Part shown: positions 44,311 to 52,088 of the stretch, in pieces | Numbering within the stretch: the first letter of the stretch is position 1 | Layout: each line of letters opens with the position of its first letter | IMG/VR virus record: IMGVR_UViG_3300022843_000014 | Location: 1 to 57,160 of that record | Source of the DNA: a virus | DNA: 57,160 bases | Strand: one strand, 5' to 3' | Program-made: the position numbers and the translations under genes | The notes under the pieces: generated by a model | What the model saw: the letters and a program-made list of their open reading frames with translations, nothing else | What the model was told of the DNA's origin: nothing | Databases searched by the model: none

Positions 44311-44343
44311 CTAGGCTCCCCCTATATTTGTTCGTATATTTAC
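44311..44343 (+). promoter_or_regulatory. Host-type promoter
   Basis: CTAGGCTCCCC begins at 44311 and TTCGTATATTTAC ends at 44343, 22 bases before the SWIM-protein start. Confidence 0.65.
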
Positions 44344-44365
44344 ACCTAATAAAAAAATAAAGGTT

Positions 44366-44797
44366 ATGCCCATAGTAGAATTTTCAAATTTAAACAAACA
44401 TGGAAATATTCGCACCCGCAGATTTTGGCAAGAAAAATCCAGTTTGGGAATAAACCCCAATAAATTTGGTTCTTATATTGAATTTAGGCTGTTTAAATAC
44501 AAATATGTAAATAGATTGCCCCCTTCTTTTACTACTATTAAAAATAAAAGATATGTTATGCCAGGGTGGCAGGAAGTAATACACGGAACCACATTAGAGG
44601 ATATTGATTGGATTAAACCTAAAGTTAAACGTGCCGAAATATTTGAATATACTTTCAAATCTTCCAGTAGCGATAAGGTTTATACTACTAAAGAACACGT
44701 AGCAACAGACGGTTCCCGTAAATACAGCTGTTCATGTCCTGGGGCGTGGAGAGCTAAGGATAGAAGATGTACTCATATCATATCTTTAGAAAAATAA
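44366..44797 (+). CDS. SWIM zinc-finger protein
   Basis: A 143-residue protein with a C-terminal SWIM-type motif, CSCPGAWRAKDRRCTH, at about residues 121-136 (CxC, nine residues, CxH), a zinc-binding fold that contacts DNA or protein. The rest, including IKNKRYVMPGWQEVIHGTTL, is unrecognised. SWIM domains occur in nucleic-acid-associated proteins of bacteria, plants and transposons. The small size and its own host-type promoter suggest an early or middle regulatory or takeover factor; this is inference. Confidence 0.65.
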   Translation: MPIVEFSNLNKHGNIRTRRFWQEKSSLGINPNKFGSYIEFRLFKYKYVNRLPPSFTTIKNKRYVMPGWQEVIHGTTLEDIDWIKPKVKRAEIFEYTFKSSSSDKVYTTKEHVATDGSRKYSCSCPGAWRAKDRRCTHIISLEK

Positions 44798-44808
44798 TGC
44801 ATAAAAAA

Positions 44809-44842
44809 TTAGGCTCCCCCCTATATCTTTCGTATCTTCCCA
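44809..44842 (+). promoter_or_regulatory. Host-type promoter
   Basis: TTAGGCTCCCC begins at 44809 and TTCGTATCTTCCCAC spans about 44829-44843. The -7 box TATCTTC is weaker than in other copies. The start codon follows at 44890. Confidence 0.55.
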
Positions 44843-44889
44843 CGCTCGAGAGAGTTGAATGCTAATATTAATTTAAAATAACAAAGGTT

Positions 44890-45084
44890 ATGTATTTCCA
44901 AATCACAAACACAAGTAAAAAAAGAAACAACTTACTAAGAGTAGCATCTAAGGGTGCAGTTATTAGAACAATAAAGGAAAAAGGATGGAAATTATCCGAT
45001 TGTACTATCAAAGAATTAGCTGATAGTTTAGTTAAGAACTCATACAAAGAGGCAGATGGTAGGGATGCAACCAACCAACACTAA
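44890..45084 (+). CDS. Small basic hypothetical protein
   Basis: A 64-residue basic protein (MYFQITNTSKKRNNLLRVAS) with a helical second half. It is preceded by ACAAAGGTTATG, the same A+T-rich start context as its neighbours, and has its own promoter upstream. No domain is recognised. Confidence 0.55.
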   Translation: MYFQITNTSKKRNNLLRVASKGAVIRTIKEKGWKLSDCTIKELADSLVKNSYKEADGRDATNQH

Positions 45085-45096
45085 AAGCTTTATATA

Positions 45097-45594
45097 ATGT
45101 TTAAAATTCCCCAAGAAAGAAGGAACATTGAGAATATGCTCAAATCCTATCAACCTCTAAATTACAATAGATTTAGATGGTGGAGGTGGTATGAAGAAAA
45201 ATCCAAACCCCTCCCGTACAAATCAAACTTTAGAGATAAAATACTAAACGGAGACTTTGATCACTCCTGCTATATGTTGCAGGCCTATCTATGTGAATAC
45301 ATGTTAAATGATTTAGAAATGGAATGTCAAGGAGATATAGCTAAATTCAACGAAAAGGGAGCAGTATTAAAGGCACGTAGGAAAAAATTATGGGAGGATT
45401 ATGAAAAAGATGAATTTAATAGATTAGAGGCTTTATTTAATCAATTTACTAAATATTTTAATATAGAAAAATCCCAAGTAATAGAAGAATGTCTAGAATG
45501 TAGTGGAAAAATAATAGATCTTTATTATATTATAGAAGATAAATACCCAAAATATAATACTATCACCTCTAAAAGAGGTAGACCTAAGAAATAA
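45097..45594 (+). CDS. Hypothetical protein with C-terminal AT-hook-like motif
   Basis: A 165-residue helical protein. The first half is rich in Trp, Arg and Tyr (NRFRWWRWYEEKSKPLPYKS), and the C-terminus ends SKRGRPKK, a core AT-hook pattern (RGRP flanked by basic residues) that binds the minor groove of A+T-rich DNA. DNA binding is therefore plausible. It lies 12 bases after the previous gene in an apparent operon of small early or middle genes. Otherwise unknown. Confidence 0.55.
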   Translation: MFKIPQERRNIENMLKSYQPLNYNRFRWWRWYEEKSKPLPYKSNFRDKILNGDFDHSCYMLQAYLCEYMLNDLEMECQGDIAKFNEKGAVLKARRKKLWEDYEKDEFNRLEALFNQFTKYFNIEKSQVIEECLECSGKIIDLYYIIEDKYPKYNTITSKRGRPKK

Positions 45595-45599
45595 AAGTT

Positions 45600-45794
45600 A
45601 TGACACCAATAGAAACAATAGCATTAGTATTAGTATCCTTAGTTTATACAGCTTCCCAACAATTATTAAATTGGTGGGGTAGAGTAGAACTAAAAGAACC
45701 ATCTGCCAGTTTATGGGGTTTGGTGATATTTCTTTTTATGATAACAAATATCTTATTTTATACTTTTATAATATACATGATAGAGTTAATATAA
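45600..45794 (+). CDS. Small two-segment membrane protein
   Basis: A 64-residue protein with two membrane segments, about 4-24 (IETIALVLVSLVYTASQQLL) and 38-63 (SLWGLVIFLFMITNILFYTF). It starts 5 bases after the previous stop with AAAAGTTATG. It precedes the split phosphoesterase by 5 bases. The function is unknown; small phage membrane proteins of this kind often act in exclusion or lysis control. Confidence 0.55.
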   Translation: MTPIETIALVLVSLVYTASQQLLNWWGRVELKEPSASLWGLVIFLFMITNILFYTFIIYMIELI

Positions 45795-45799
45795 AGAAT

Positions 45800-46521
45800 A
45801 TGAAAAACATAAAAACAATTACTCCGGGGAAAGCTAAACTTCGTGTTTGGCATTTCTCGGATACGTAACTCATACTTACCATAATTTACTAGTAGTACCT
45901 GAAGGTATTGATATGGTTATATTTAGTGGCGACTGTTCTAACCCCAGAAACCCTTATAATAACGAACCCGAAGTTAGAAACTTTATAGATTGGTTTAGTA
46001 ACCTACCTATTAAACATAAAGTGTTTGTAGCAGGAAACCATGATAGTTCAATTGAAAAAGGTTTAGTAACTAAGGCGGACTTTGATGGTGAATGTATTTA
46101 CTATTTAGAAAATACTCATATCACTATTGAGGGTATAAAGATATTTGGTTCACCTTATACACCTCAATTTGGAAATTGGTCATTTATGAAAGAAAGACAT
46201 AAATTAGATAGAATGTGGGATAAAGCAATAGACGACGACTCAGATATTATAGTAGTTCATGGCCCTCCCAAAGGAATATTAGACTTATCTTATGATAGAG
46301 CAAATAAACTTGAAAATTGTGGTGATAAAAGTCTATGGAATAAAGTTCAAGTAGTAAAACCAAAATTAATGTTATCTGGCCATATTCATGATAACAAAGA
46401 TATCATAAACTCTGGTACTAGAACAGTAAGAGGATTAGATACAATTTTTTCAAACGGTTCTGTAGTAACTGATGGTAAGTTTGGTAGATTAAGTAGTAAT
46501 GGTAATATTTTAGACATATAA
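45800..46521 (+). CDS. Metallophosphoesterase, split after SDT by a stop and frame change
   Basis: The ATG frame gives 22 residues ending VWHFSDT, then TAA at 45866-45868. In the -1 frame a 224-residue protein continues from HTYHNLLVVPEGIDMV with all later calcineurin-like phosphoesterase motifs: SGDCSNP, VAGNHDSS, VVHGPPKG and LSGHIHDNK. The normal first motif, SDTH, is thus cut between T and H. Relative to an intact frame there are five extra bases (GTAAC after ATAC). Removal of these, or a hop from ACG (45863) to ACT (45868), restores FSDTHTYH exactly. Either a recent inactivating insertion, a sequencing error, or recoding. The family usually cleaves phosphodiesters or phosphomonoesters. 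Confidence 0.75.
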
Positions 46522-46533
46522 ACATTTACAGTT

Positions 46534-47103
46534 ATGGCCACAATAGAATTAAATAACGATCAATTAAGACTAATCCAACAAGCCCTTGATTTATATTCAA
46601 GAGTGGGTATAGGACAATTTAGTGTAATAAAAGACCACCCAACATTTCAAAAACATTTATATAATGAATGTATACCTAATAAAAAACCTGAAGTTGGTGA
46701 CCGTACCTCTCAAGGGGAAATACTTGAAATCAAAGGTAATAAAGCTTTAATAGAAGTTATTTATGTAAAAAATGGACAGTGGAATAAAAAACAGGAATGG
46801 AAGAAATTAAAAGATGTTAAGTTATCTACTGATTATTCAAGATTTCACTTGGTTCAAGATGAAGTTGATAATATATTAACTAAAGCCCGAAATACATTAA
46901 TACAAGACTACTCAGTGGGAAGAAATGGGGGTTGGGGAATACACAACCCCAATGTAGATAATTCATGTAGAGAAGCTTATGATTTAATCCAAATCATAAG
47001 ACACGAGTTTTGGAAAGCAAACCCTAATAGAAGCGATATTACCGTTGATTCAAGTGTACACCTAGTAACAGATGAAACTAAAACTATAAAAGTAACATTA
47101 TGA
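46534..47103 (+). CDS. Conserved hypothetical protein
   Basis: A 189-residue protein starting MATIELNNDQLRLIQQALDL, with a helical start (YSRVGIGQFSVIKDHPTFQK), a small beta-rich part near 50-95 (GEILEIKGNKALIEVIYVKN) and a helical C-terminal half. No catalytic motif is recognised. It follows the phosphoesterase by 12 bases and overlaps the next gene by 4 bases (ATGA at 47100), so it belongs to the same operon. Confidence 0.6.
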   Translation: MATIELNNDQLRLIQQALDLYSRVGIGQFSVIKDHPTFQKHLYNECIPNKKPEVGDRTSQGEILEIKGNKALIEVIYVKNGQWNKKQEWKKLKDVKLSTDYSRFHLVQDEVDNILTKARNTLIQDYSVGRNGGWGIHNPNVDNSCREAYDLIQIIRHEFWKANPNRSDITVDSSVHLVTDETKTIKVTL

Positions 47104-47321
47104 AAACCATAATACACGTTAACCAACATGTTATAAGAGCCAATAGAAAAAATAATGTTAATGATCCTGTCTTAACGGTTAAAACCCATAAAAGTAACGT
47201 TTATGCTCACGAAGTCGAAATATTTGGACCGAGTAAAATAGTATATAACGAAACCAAACCTCTAAGTTGTGGGGCTCATGTTTGGATAGAAACCTATAAC
47301 GAGGTAAAAATTATAAAATAA
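47100..47321 (+). CDS. Small beta-rich hypothetical protein
   Basis: A 73-residue protein (MKTIIHVNQHVIRANRKNNV) with alternating hydrophobic residues suggesting a small beta barrel. It is coupled to the previous gene through an ATGA overlap. No domain recognised. Confidence 0.55.
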   Translation: MKTIIHVNQHVIRANRKNNVNDPVLTVKTHKSNVYAHEVEIFGPSKIVYNETKPLSCGAHVWIETYNEVKIIK

Positions 47322-47329
47322 ATATCATT

Positions 47330-47551
47330 ATGAAATCTATACCTACAACTACAATTTCACTAAAGGAATTAAATATTACACCAAAACTAATAAAATTAAA
47401 AACAAACGACCCAGATAATTTTGACTATTGGAAAGAAAGGTGTATATTAGCTGAAAAGTATATAGAAGAATCTCCTTGTGACCCTGATATTTATATCTCA
47501 CAATTAGAAGCTTACCACAATTGGAAGGACTTTATTAAAAACGTATTATGA
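47330..47551 (+). CDS. Small hypothetical protein
   Basis: A 73-residue protein whose second half (YWKERCILAEKYIEESPCDP, then a helix ending HNWKDFIKNVL) is helical. It resembles small phage proteins of unknown role. The stop overlaps a further ATG (47548), which opens only a 10-codon frame. Confidence 0.5.
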   Translation: MKSIPTTTISLKELNITPKLIKLKTNDPDNFDYWKERCILAEKYIEESPCDPDIYISQLEAYHNWKDFIKNVL

Positions 47552-47580
47552 AGGCAACATTAGAATTTGATTTAAAATAA
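47548..47580 (+). pseudogene. Remnant: first ten codons of a lost gene
   Basis: ATG at 47548 overlaps the previous stop (ATGA) and encodes only MKATLEFDLK before TAA. MKATLEFDL is a common opening of small phage proteins, so this looks like the 5' end of a gene whose remainder was deleted. The coupling to the upstream gene has survived. Confidence 0.35.
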
Positions 47581-47598
47581 ATAAAAATAGTTACATAA

Positions 47599-48399
47599 AT
47601 GAAAATATCACACGAAGTACCTAGATGTCTTTTAACAGTATCCCCTAAATTTAATAAATACAACTATTGCTTACCTCATTTATTAGATATAGATAAGGAA
47701 TATGAGGCCTTCTTTAGATCAGAGAAGGAACAAGGGAGATATTGTATAATGGACAATAGTTTACATGAACTTTCTCACGCTTATGATAACGATCGTCTAA
47801 TATATTGGGTTAACGAATTAGAACCCGATGAATTTATAGTACCTGATGTTTGGATGGATTGTACTAAAACAATATTAGAGGCAAGCCATTGGATGCAACT
47901 AAAACTGCCTAAAAAAACTAAGCTAATAGCAGTAATTCAAGGACATAATGAACACGAAGCGTACTTATGTGCTGATTTATTATATGGTTTAGGTTATAAC
48001 AAATTATGTGTATCCTACGGTGCTACTTGGTATAATGATTTTTTCCCACATAGTAACGTGGACATGGGGAAGGCATTAGGTAGAGTACGGTTTGTACAGA
48101 GTTTGCTCCAACTTAAACATTTAAAAGATTTGAAATTGCATTTATTAGGGTGCACAATTCCATCAGAATTTGGTTGGTATGATAACCACCCTCAAATAGA
48201 ATCTATTGATACCTCTAACCCTATAATGGCTGCTTTAGAAGGTATTAAATATAAAAGTTATGGTTTAAACAGTAAACCTAAGGCTAATATGAACGACCAT
48301 TTTGATATGGAATATGATGAGTTGGATTATAGTATTGTTCTTTATAATGTAGAGAAGTTTAAACAAATAAACAACCTTTCTAGTAACAACCATGATTGA
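47599..48399 (+). CDS. tRNA-guanine transglycosylase-like protein (DpdA-like)
   Basis: A 266-residue TIM-barrel-type protein with the signatures I associate with phage TGT/DpdA-like proteins: CIMDNSLHELSHAYD (about 49-63), EFIVPDVWMD (about 77-86), LIAVIQGHNEHEAY, LHLLGCTIPSEF (about 180-191) and IESIDTSNPIMAALEGIKY (about 200-218). Such enzymes exchange guanine for a 7-deazaguanine base; DpdA proteins do this in DNA and so protect it from restriction. The QueC-like gene at 49800 would supply or modify the base. Catalytic Asp candidates are in the DNS and SIDTS segments. Enzyme activity is inferred. Confidence 0.65.
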   Translation: MKISHEVPRCLLTVSPKFNKYNYCLPHLLDIDKEYEAFFRSEKEQGRYCIMDNSLHELSHAYDNDRLIYWVNELEPDEFIVPDVWMDCTKTILEASHWMQLKLPKKTKLIAVIQGHNEHEAYLCADLLYGLGYNKLCVSYGATWYNDFFPHSNVDMGKALGRVRFVQSLLQLKHLKDLKLHLLGCTIPSEFGWYDNHPQIESIDTSNPIMAALEGIKYKSYGLNSKPKANMNDHFDMEYDELDYSIVLYNVEKFKQINNLSSNNHD

Positions 48400-48400
48400 A

Positions 48401-48433
48401 TTAGGCTACCCAAGATATTTTTTGTACCTTTAT
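48401..48433 (+). promoter_or_regulatory. Host-type promoter
   Basis: TTAGGCTACCC begins at 48401 and TTTGTACCTTTAT spans 48421-48433, giving a -7 box of TACCTTTA. The start codon follows at 48463. Confidence 0.6.
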
Positions 48434-48462
48434 GGGAAAGATAATAATAAACAATAAAAGTT

Positions 48463-48897
48463 ATGAAAGAATATAAAGTAGAAGTTACAGAAGGAAGTAC
48501 AAGATGGTACAATTTAGAAGGGAAACGTCATAGAGAAGATGGCCCCGCTATTGAGTATTCAAATGGAGACAAATGGTACTACATTAATGGTCAACTTCAT
48601 AGAGAGGATGGTCCAGCAATTGTATGTATGAATGGAGACAAATGGTACTTCATTAATGGTAAACGTCATAGAGAAGATGGACCTGCTGTTGAGTGGAAAA
48701 ATGGATCTAAATCTTACTACATTAAGGGTGAGTGTCATAGAGAAGATGGACCTGCTATAGAATGGGTAAATGGAGATAAGTGTTACTTCATTAATGGTGA
48801 AGAATTAACCGAAGAAGAATTTAATAGTAGAACTAAAACCTGTGAAGGTAAGGTAGTAGAGATAGAAGGTGTAAAGTATAAATTAACTAAAATATAA
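48463..48897 (+). CDS. HREDGPA-repeat protein (copy 1)
   Basis: A 144-residue protein made of four tandem repeats of about 23 residues (pattern WYxINGxxHREDGPAIExxNGDK) from about residue 13 to 105, then CYFINGEELTEEEFNSRT and a short end. The repeats resemble MORN-type beta hairpins and are probably a small elongated beta sheet. The function is unknown. Its 3' end is almost identical in DNA to that of the copy at 54619. It is preceded by a host-type promoter and AAAAGTTATG. Confidence 0.7.
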   Translation: MKEYKVEVTEGSTRWYNLEGKRHREDGPAIEYSNGDKWYYINGQLHREDGPAIVCMNGDKWYFINGKRHREDGPAVEWKNGSKSYYIKGECHREDGPAIEWVNGDKCYFINGEELTEEEFNSRTKTCEGKVVEIEGVKYKLTKI

Positions 48898-48902
48898 AAG
48901 TT

Positions 48903-49499
48903 ATGGTAGAGTATAAAGTTAAAGTTACAGAATATAGCACAGAATGGTACAACTTAAAAGGTCAACTCCATAGAGAAAATGGACCTGCTGTTAAGTGGAC
49001 AAGTGGATATAAAGCTTACTACATTAATGGTATAAAACATAGAGAAGATGGACCTGCTATTGAATATAGTGATGGAGCTAAATATTACTACATTAATGGT
49101 AAACGTCATAGAGAGGATGGTCCCGCTATTGAACATGCAGATGGAGGTAAATGGTACTACATTAACGGTAAACCACATAGGGAAGATGGCCCTGCTATTG
49201 AACATGCAGATGGAGGTAAATGGTACTTCATTAACGATAAATTATTAACCAAAAAAGAATTCAACAATAGAACAACACAAACAACTACAAAAATAGAAAC
49301 AATTATGATGTCACTTTATGATTATTTAGGAAAAGCAGCAGGTCCTGCTTTAGGAAAAAAAGTTTATGCTTATTCAAAAATTAGAAAAGAAAAAAAAGAA
49401 ATGAGAGATGTAGAAAACTCCAAATTTACGGGTGAAGTTTTCATATACAGAAAAGAATTCTTAGATGAATATTTTAAGGTCGAAAAAATATTTCAATAG
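48903..49499 (+). CDS. HREDGPA-repeat protein fused to a SLYDYLGKAAG domain (copy 2)
   Basis: A 198-residue protein. Residues about 14-120 are four 23-residue repeats of the same type as its neighbours, then KLLTKKEFNNRTT. From residue 135 the sequence changes to MMSLYDYLGKAAGPALGKKV, continuing to FTGEVFIYRKEFLDEYF. This second part looks like a separate small phage protein whose own start (ATG ATG at 49305-49310) is kept, so it could also be made on its own. The fusion is probably recent. It starts 5 bases after copy 1. Confidence 0.65.
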   Translation: MVEYKVKVTEYSTEWYNLKGQLHRENGPAVKWTSGYKAYYINGIKHREDGPAIEYSDGAKYYYINGKRHREDGPAIEHADGGKWYYINGKPHREDGPAIEHADGGKWYFINDKLLTKKEFNNRTTQTTTKIETIMMSLYDYLGKAAGPALGKKVYAYSKIRKEKKEMRDVENSKFTGEVFIYRKEFLDEYFKVEKIFQ

Positions 49500-49642
49500 T
49501 GAGCAAATCAAAACTACATAAAGAAATAGCAAAGTATAAAGTAGGAGATCCTATGTCTATAGAATTAGAAAAATATTTTAATAGATATAATTACAAGATT
49601 GGTAATAATAGAAAAGAATATAAAGAAAAAAAATATAATTAA
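49499..49642 (+). CDS. Small basic protein with GTG start
   Basis: A 47-residue lysine- and tyrosine-rich protein (SKSKLHKEIAKYKVGDPMSI) whose GTG start overlaps the previous TAG by one base. There is no better start, and the second half is helical and basic (EYKEKKYN at the end). It is supported by tight packing with its neighbours rather than by similarity. Confidence 0.4.
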   Translation: MSKSKLHKEIAKYKVGDPMSIELEKYFNRYNYKIGNNRKEYKEKKYN

Positions 49643-49645
49643 AAT

Positions 49646-49798
49646 ATGATGGAAACAATTATACATACATTGGGGCTGTGTGGTGAAAACCACCTCAAAT
49701 TAATTGACCTGGTAGGTATTTATCCCCATATTATTGAAAACAAAAATACGTTAGCCTATACGTTTAAGAATACCTGGCAAAATTTAAATTTAAGATAA
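49646..49798 (+). CDS. Small conserved-looking protein
   Basis: A 50-residue protein (METIIHTLGLCGENHLKLID, then VGIYPHIIENKNTLAYTFKN). Proteins starting with this IIHTLGLCGEN text occur in other phages without known function. Two adjacent ATG codons at 49646 and 49649 could start it. It ends 1 base before the QueC-like gene and is probably cotranscribed with it. Confidence 0.5.
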   Translation: MMETIIHTLGLCGENHLKLIDLVGIYPHIIENKNTLAYTFKNTWQNLNLR

Positions 49799-49799
49799 T

Positions 49800-50672
49800 A
49801 TGGTAAAGCAAAAAGAACACGTAGTAGTATCATTAAGTGGGGGTTTAGATTCAAGTACATTACTTTTAAGATGTCTAAAGGAATTTAAAACTGTAACGGC
49901 GATAAGCTTTGATTATGGTCAAAAACACAGAGTAGAATTAGAAAGAGCTCAATCATTAGTAAAATATCTCCAAGACCAAGGGTTTGAATTAACTCACCAA
50001 ATAATAACATTAGGAGGGTTGTCTAATCTACTTGTAAGTGGTTTAGTAGATAATGGATCTATGGAAATGAAAAAGGGTCACTATGCTCACGAAAACGCAC
50101 TGACAACCGTAGTTCCAAATCGTAATGCTATATTTGCATCAATTACATATGCCATAGCTTTATCCATGGTTAAACGAACAGGGGAGTCGTGTAAAATAGC
50201 TTTAGGGACACATATGGGGGATTTTAACAACAAAACACAAACCGGAATATACCCTGATTGCTCAGAAGAGTTTCGTGTAGCTTTAGAACATGCCTTTAAA
50301 ATAGGAAATTGGGATTCCGATAAAGTAGATTACTATGCTCCATATAATATAACTGACAAAACCGGAGTATTGAAAGACGGCATTGAATGTTGTAAAAAAT
50401 TAGGGTTAGATTATAAAGAAATATATAGTAGAACAATGACCAGTTATGCTCCAATTTATGTAGGTTTTATTGATGGGGGGGATGATAATATAGAAAAAGG
50501 AGTATGGTATAGTGACTACTTAAGTGGATCAAGTATTGAACGTGTGGAAAGTTTTATCAAGTTAGGAATAGAAGACCCAGTTCAATATGCCGAAGAGGAT
50601 GGTACTTTAGTTTCATGGGAATTTGTTAAAAAATATGTTGAGAAAATTTGTAAAGAATACACACCCTCATAA
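49800..50672 (+). CDS. queC: QueC-like 7-cyano-7-deazaguanine synthase without zinc cysteines
   Basis: A 290-residue PP-loop ATPase of the QueC family, which turns 7-carboxy-7-deazaguanine into preQ0. The PP-loop is SLSGGLDSSTLLL near residue 11, followed by ISFDYGQKH and VPNRNAIF, and TGIYPDCSEEFR. In bacterial QueC the C-terminus holds four zinc cysteines (TWSCY and CGxCxxC). Here the matching text is TMTSYAP and YSDYLSGSSIERVESF, so all four are absent, although the flanking GIEDPVQY is kept. The reaction may be altered. With the DpdA-like gene it suggests 7-deazaguanine DNA modification. The other pathway genes are not in this window. Confidence 0.8.
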   Translation: MVKQKEHVVVSLSGGLDSSTLLLRCLKEFKTVTAISFDYGQKHRVELERAQSLVKYLQDQGFELTHQIITLGGLSNLLVSGLVDNGSMEMKKGHYAHENALTTVVPNRNAIFASITYAIALSMVKRTGESCKIALGTHMGDFNNKTQTGIYPDCSEEFRVALEHAFKIGNWDSDKVDYYAPYNITDKTGVLKDGIECCKKLGLDYKEIYSRTMTSYAPIYVGFIDGGDDNIEKGVWYSDYLSGSSIERVESFIKLGIEDPVQYAEEDGTLVSWEFVKKYVEKICKEYTPS

Positions 50673-50785
50673 AATTCACAATATGTATCGTACAGCTACT
50701 ATGTTAAGATAAAAATTAGTACTCATATTTATATATGATAGCTTCATTCAACCCTCATATAAAAATAAAGAGCATTAATATCAAA

Positions 50786-51313
50786 ATGATAGAACTAATA
50801 GACTTATCAAAAAACAAAATTCTTGTTCCAAGACGCTCTCCTGAGGAACGTTCTAAGAACTTTTTAATTGTCACCCAAAAGAAAATCAAACAATATATAA
50901 AGAGCGGTAGTAAAGGTGATCTTCATTTAATAGGTACACCTATAACCTCCCTACCTCAAGGTTTAACAGTAGAGGGATACCTTAATCTTTATGGGAGTAA
51001 AATAACTTCTCTACCCCAGGGCTTAACAGTAGGGGGTTATCTTGATTTAAACAAAACACCCATCACTACCCTCCCTAAAGGTTTAAAAGTAAAAGGTAAT
51101 CTTTTTTTAAGAAATACTCTAATAACCTCCCTTCTGCAAGGTTTAACAGTGGGAGGTGATCTTCATTTAGAAGATACTAAAATAACCTCCCTCCCTCAAG
51201 GTTTAACGGTAGAAGGGTATCTTTATTTACCAAGTATACCTTTCTTTAAAAAATATAGTGAAGAACAAATTAAACAAAGGGTACACGGAGTAAAACATAT
51301 AATATATTTATAA
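50786..51313 (+). CDS. Leucine-rich-repeat protein, copy 1 (5 repeats)
   Basis: A 175-residue protein. The start at 50786 matches the N-termini of its two paralogues (MIxLIDLxxNKILVPRRSPE); an upstream ATG at 50735 would add 17 unrelated residues. A 48-residue N-terminal domain is followed by five repeats of 20 residues (type TPITSLPQGLTVGGYLNLYG) and a C-terminal cap with KKYSEEQIKQRV. The repeats form a short LRR-like solenoid, typical of protein binding. The partner is unknown. Confidence 0.7.
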   Translation: MIELIDLSKNKILVPRRSPEERSKNFLIVTQKKIKQYIKSGSKGDLHLIGTPITSLPQGLTVEGYLNLYGSKITSLPQGLTVGGYLDLNKTPITTLPKGLKVKGNLFLRNTLITSLLQGLTVGGDLHLEDTKITSLPQGLTVEGYLYLPSIPFFKKYSEEQIKQRVHGVKHIIYL

Positions 51314-51320
51314 ACATATA

Positions 51321-52088
51321 ATGATAAAATTAATAGATTTACTAGAAAACAAAATTCTTGTTACAAGACGTTCCCCTGAAGAACGCTCTAAGAACTTTTT
51401 AATTGCTACTCAAAAGAAAATCCAACAGTATATAAAAGATGGGAGTAAAGGTGATCTTGATTTAGAAAATACTCCAATAATCTCCCTACCTCAAGGTTTA
51501 ACAGTAGGAGGTTATCTTAATTTAGGTAGAACACCAATAACCTCCCTACCTCAAGGTTTAACAGTAGGAGGTGATCTTAATTTAGAAAATACCCCAATAA
51601 CCTCCCTACCTCAAGGTTTAGAAGTAGGAGGTTATCTTAATTTAAGAAATACACCAATAACCTCCCTACCCCAAGGCTTAACAGTAGGAGGTTATCTTGA
51701 TTTAGAAAATACCAAAATAACCTCCCTACCTCAAGATTTAACAATAAGAGGTGATCTTGATTTAAGAGGTACTCCCATTACTTCTTTACCTCAAGGCTTA
51801 AAAGTAGGTGGTTATCTTTATTTAGGAAATACCAAAATAACCTCATTACCACAAGGTTTAACAGTAGGGGGTTATCTTAATTTAAGAGATACCAAAATAA
51901 CCTTTCTACCACAAGGTTTAACAGTAGGGGGTAATCTTAATTTATATGGGAGTAAAATAACCTCTCTCCCTCAAGATTTAACAGTAGGAGGTTCTCTTTA
52001 TTTAACTAATACCCCACTTTCCAAAAAATATAGTGAAGAACAAATCAAACAAATGGTACCTGGTGTGAAGGGTGAAATTTATATATAA
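51321..52088 (+). CDS. Leucine-rich-repeat protein, copy 2 (9 repeats)
   Basis: A 255-residue paralogue of the previous protein, with the same N-terminal domain (MIKLIDLLENKILVTRRSPE), nine 20-residue repeats and the cap KKYSEEQIKQMVPGVKGE. The repeat DNA has an exact 60-base period from about 51460 to 52010, and many units are nearly identical, which indicates recent expansion. Its stop overlaps the start of copy 3 by one base (TAATG). Confidence 0.7.
   Translation: MIKLIDLLENKILVTRRSPEERSKNFLIATQKKIQQYIKDGSKGDLDLENTPIISLPQGLTVGGYLNLGRTPITSLPQGLTVGGDLNLENTPITSLPQGLEVGGYLNLRNTPITSLPQGLTVGGYLDLENTKITSLPQDLTIRGDLDLRGTPITSLPQGLKVGGYLYLGNTKITSLPQGLTVGGYLNLRDTKITFLPQGLTVGGNLNLYGSKITSLPQDLTVGGSLYLTNTPLSKKYSEEQIKQMVPGVKGEIYI

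Noticed and set aside
48500-49240. CRISPR-like or satellite repeats of 69 bases
   Set aside because: They are in-frame codons of the 23-residue HREDGPA repeat.
50735-50785. Upstream ATG for the first LRR gene
   Set aside because: The two paralogues start at the position equivalent to 50786.
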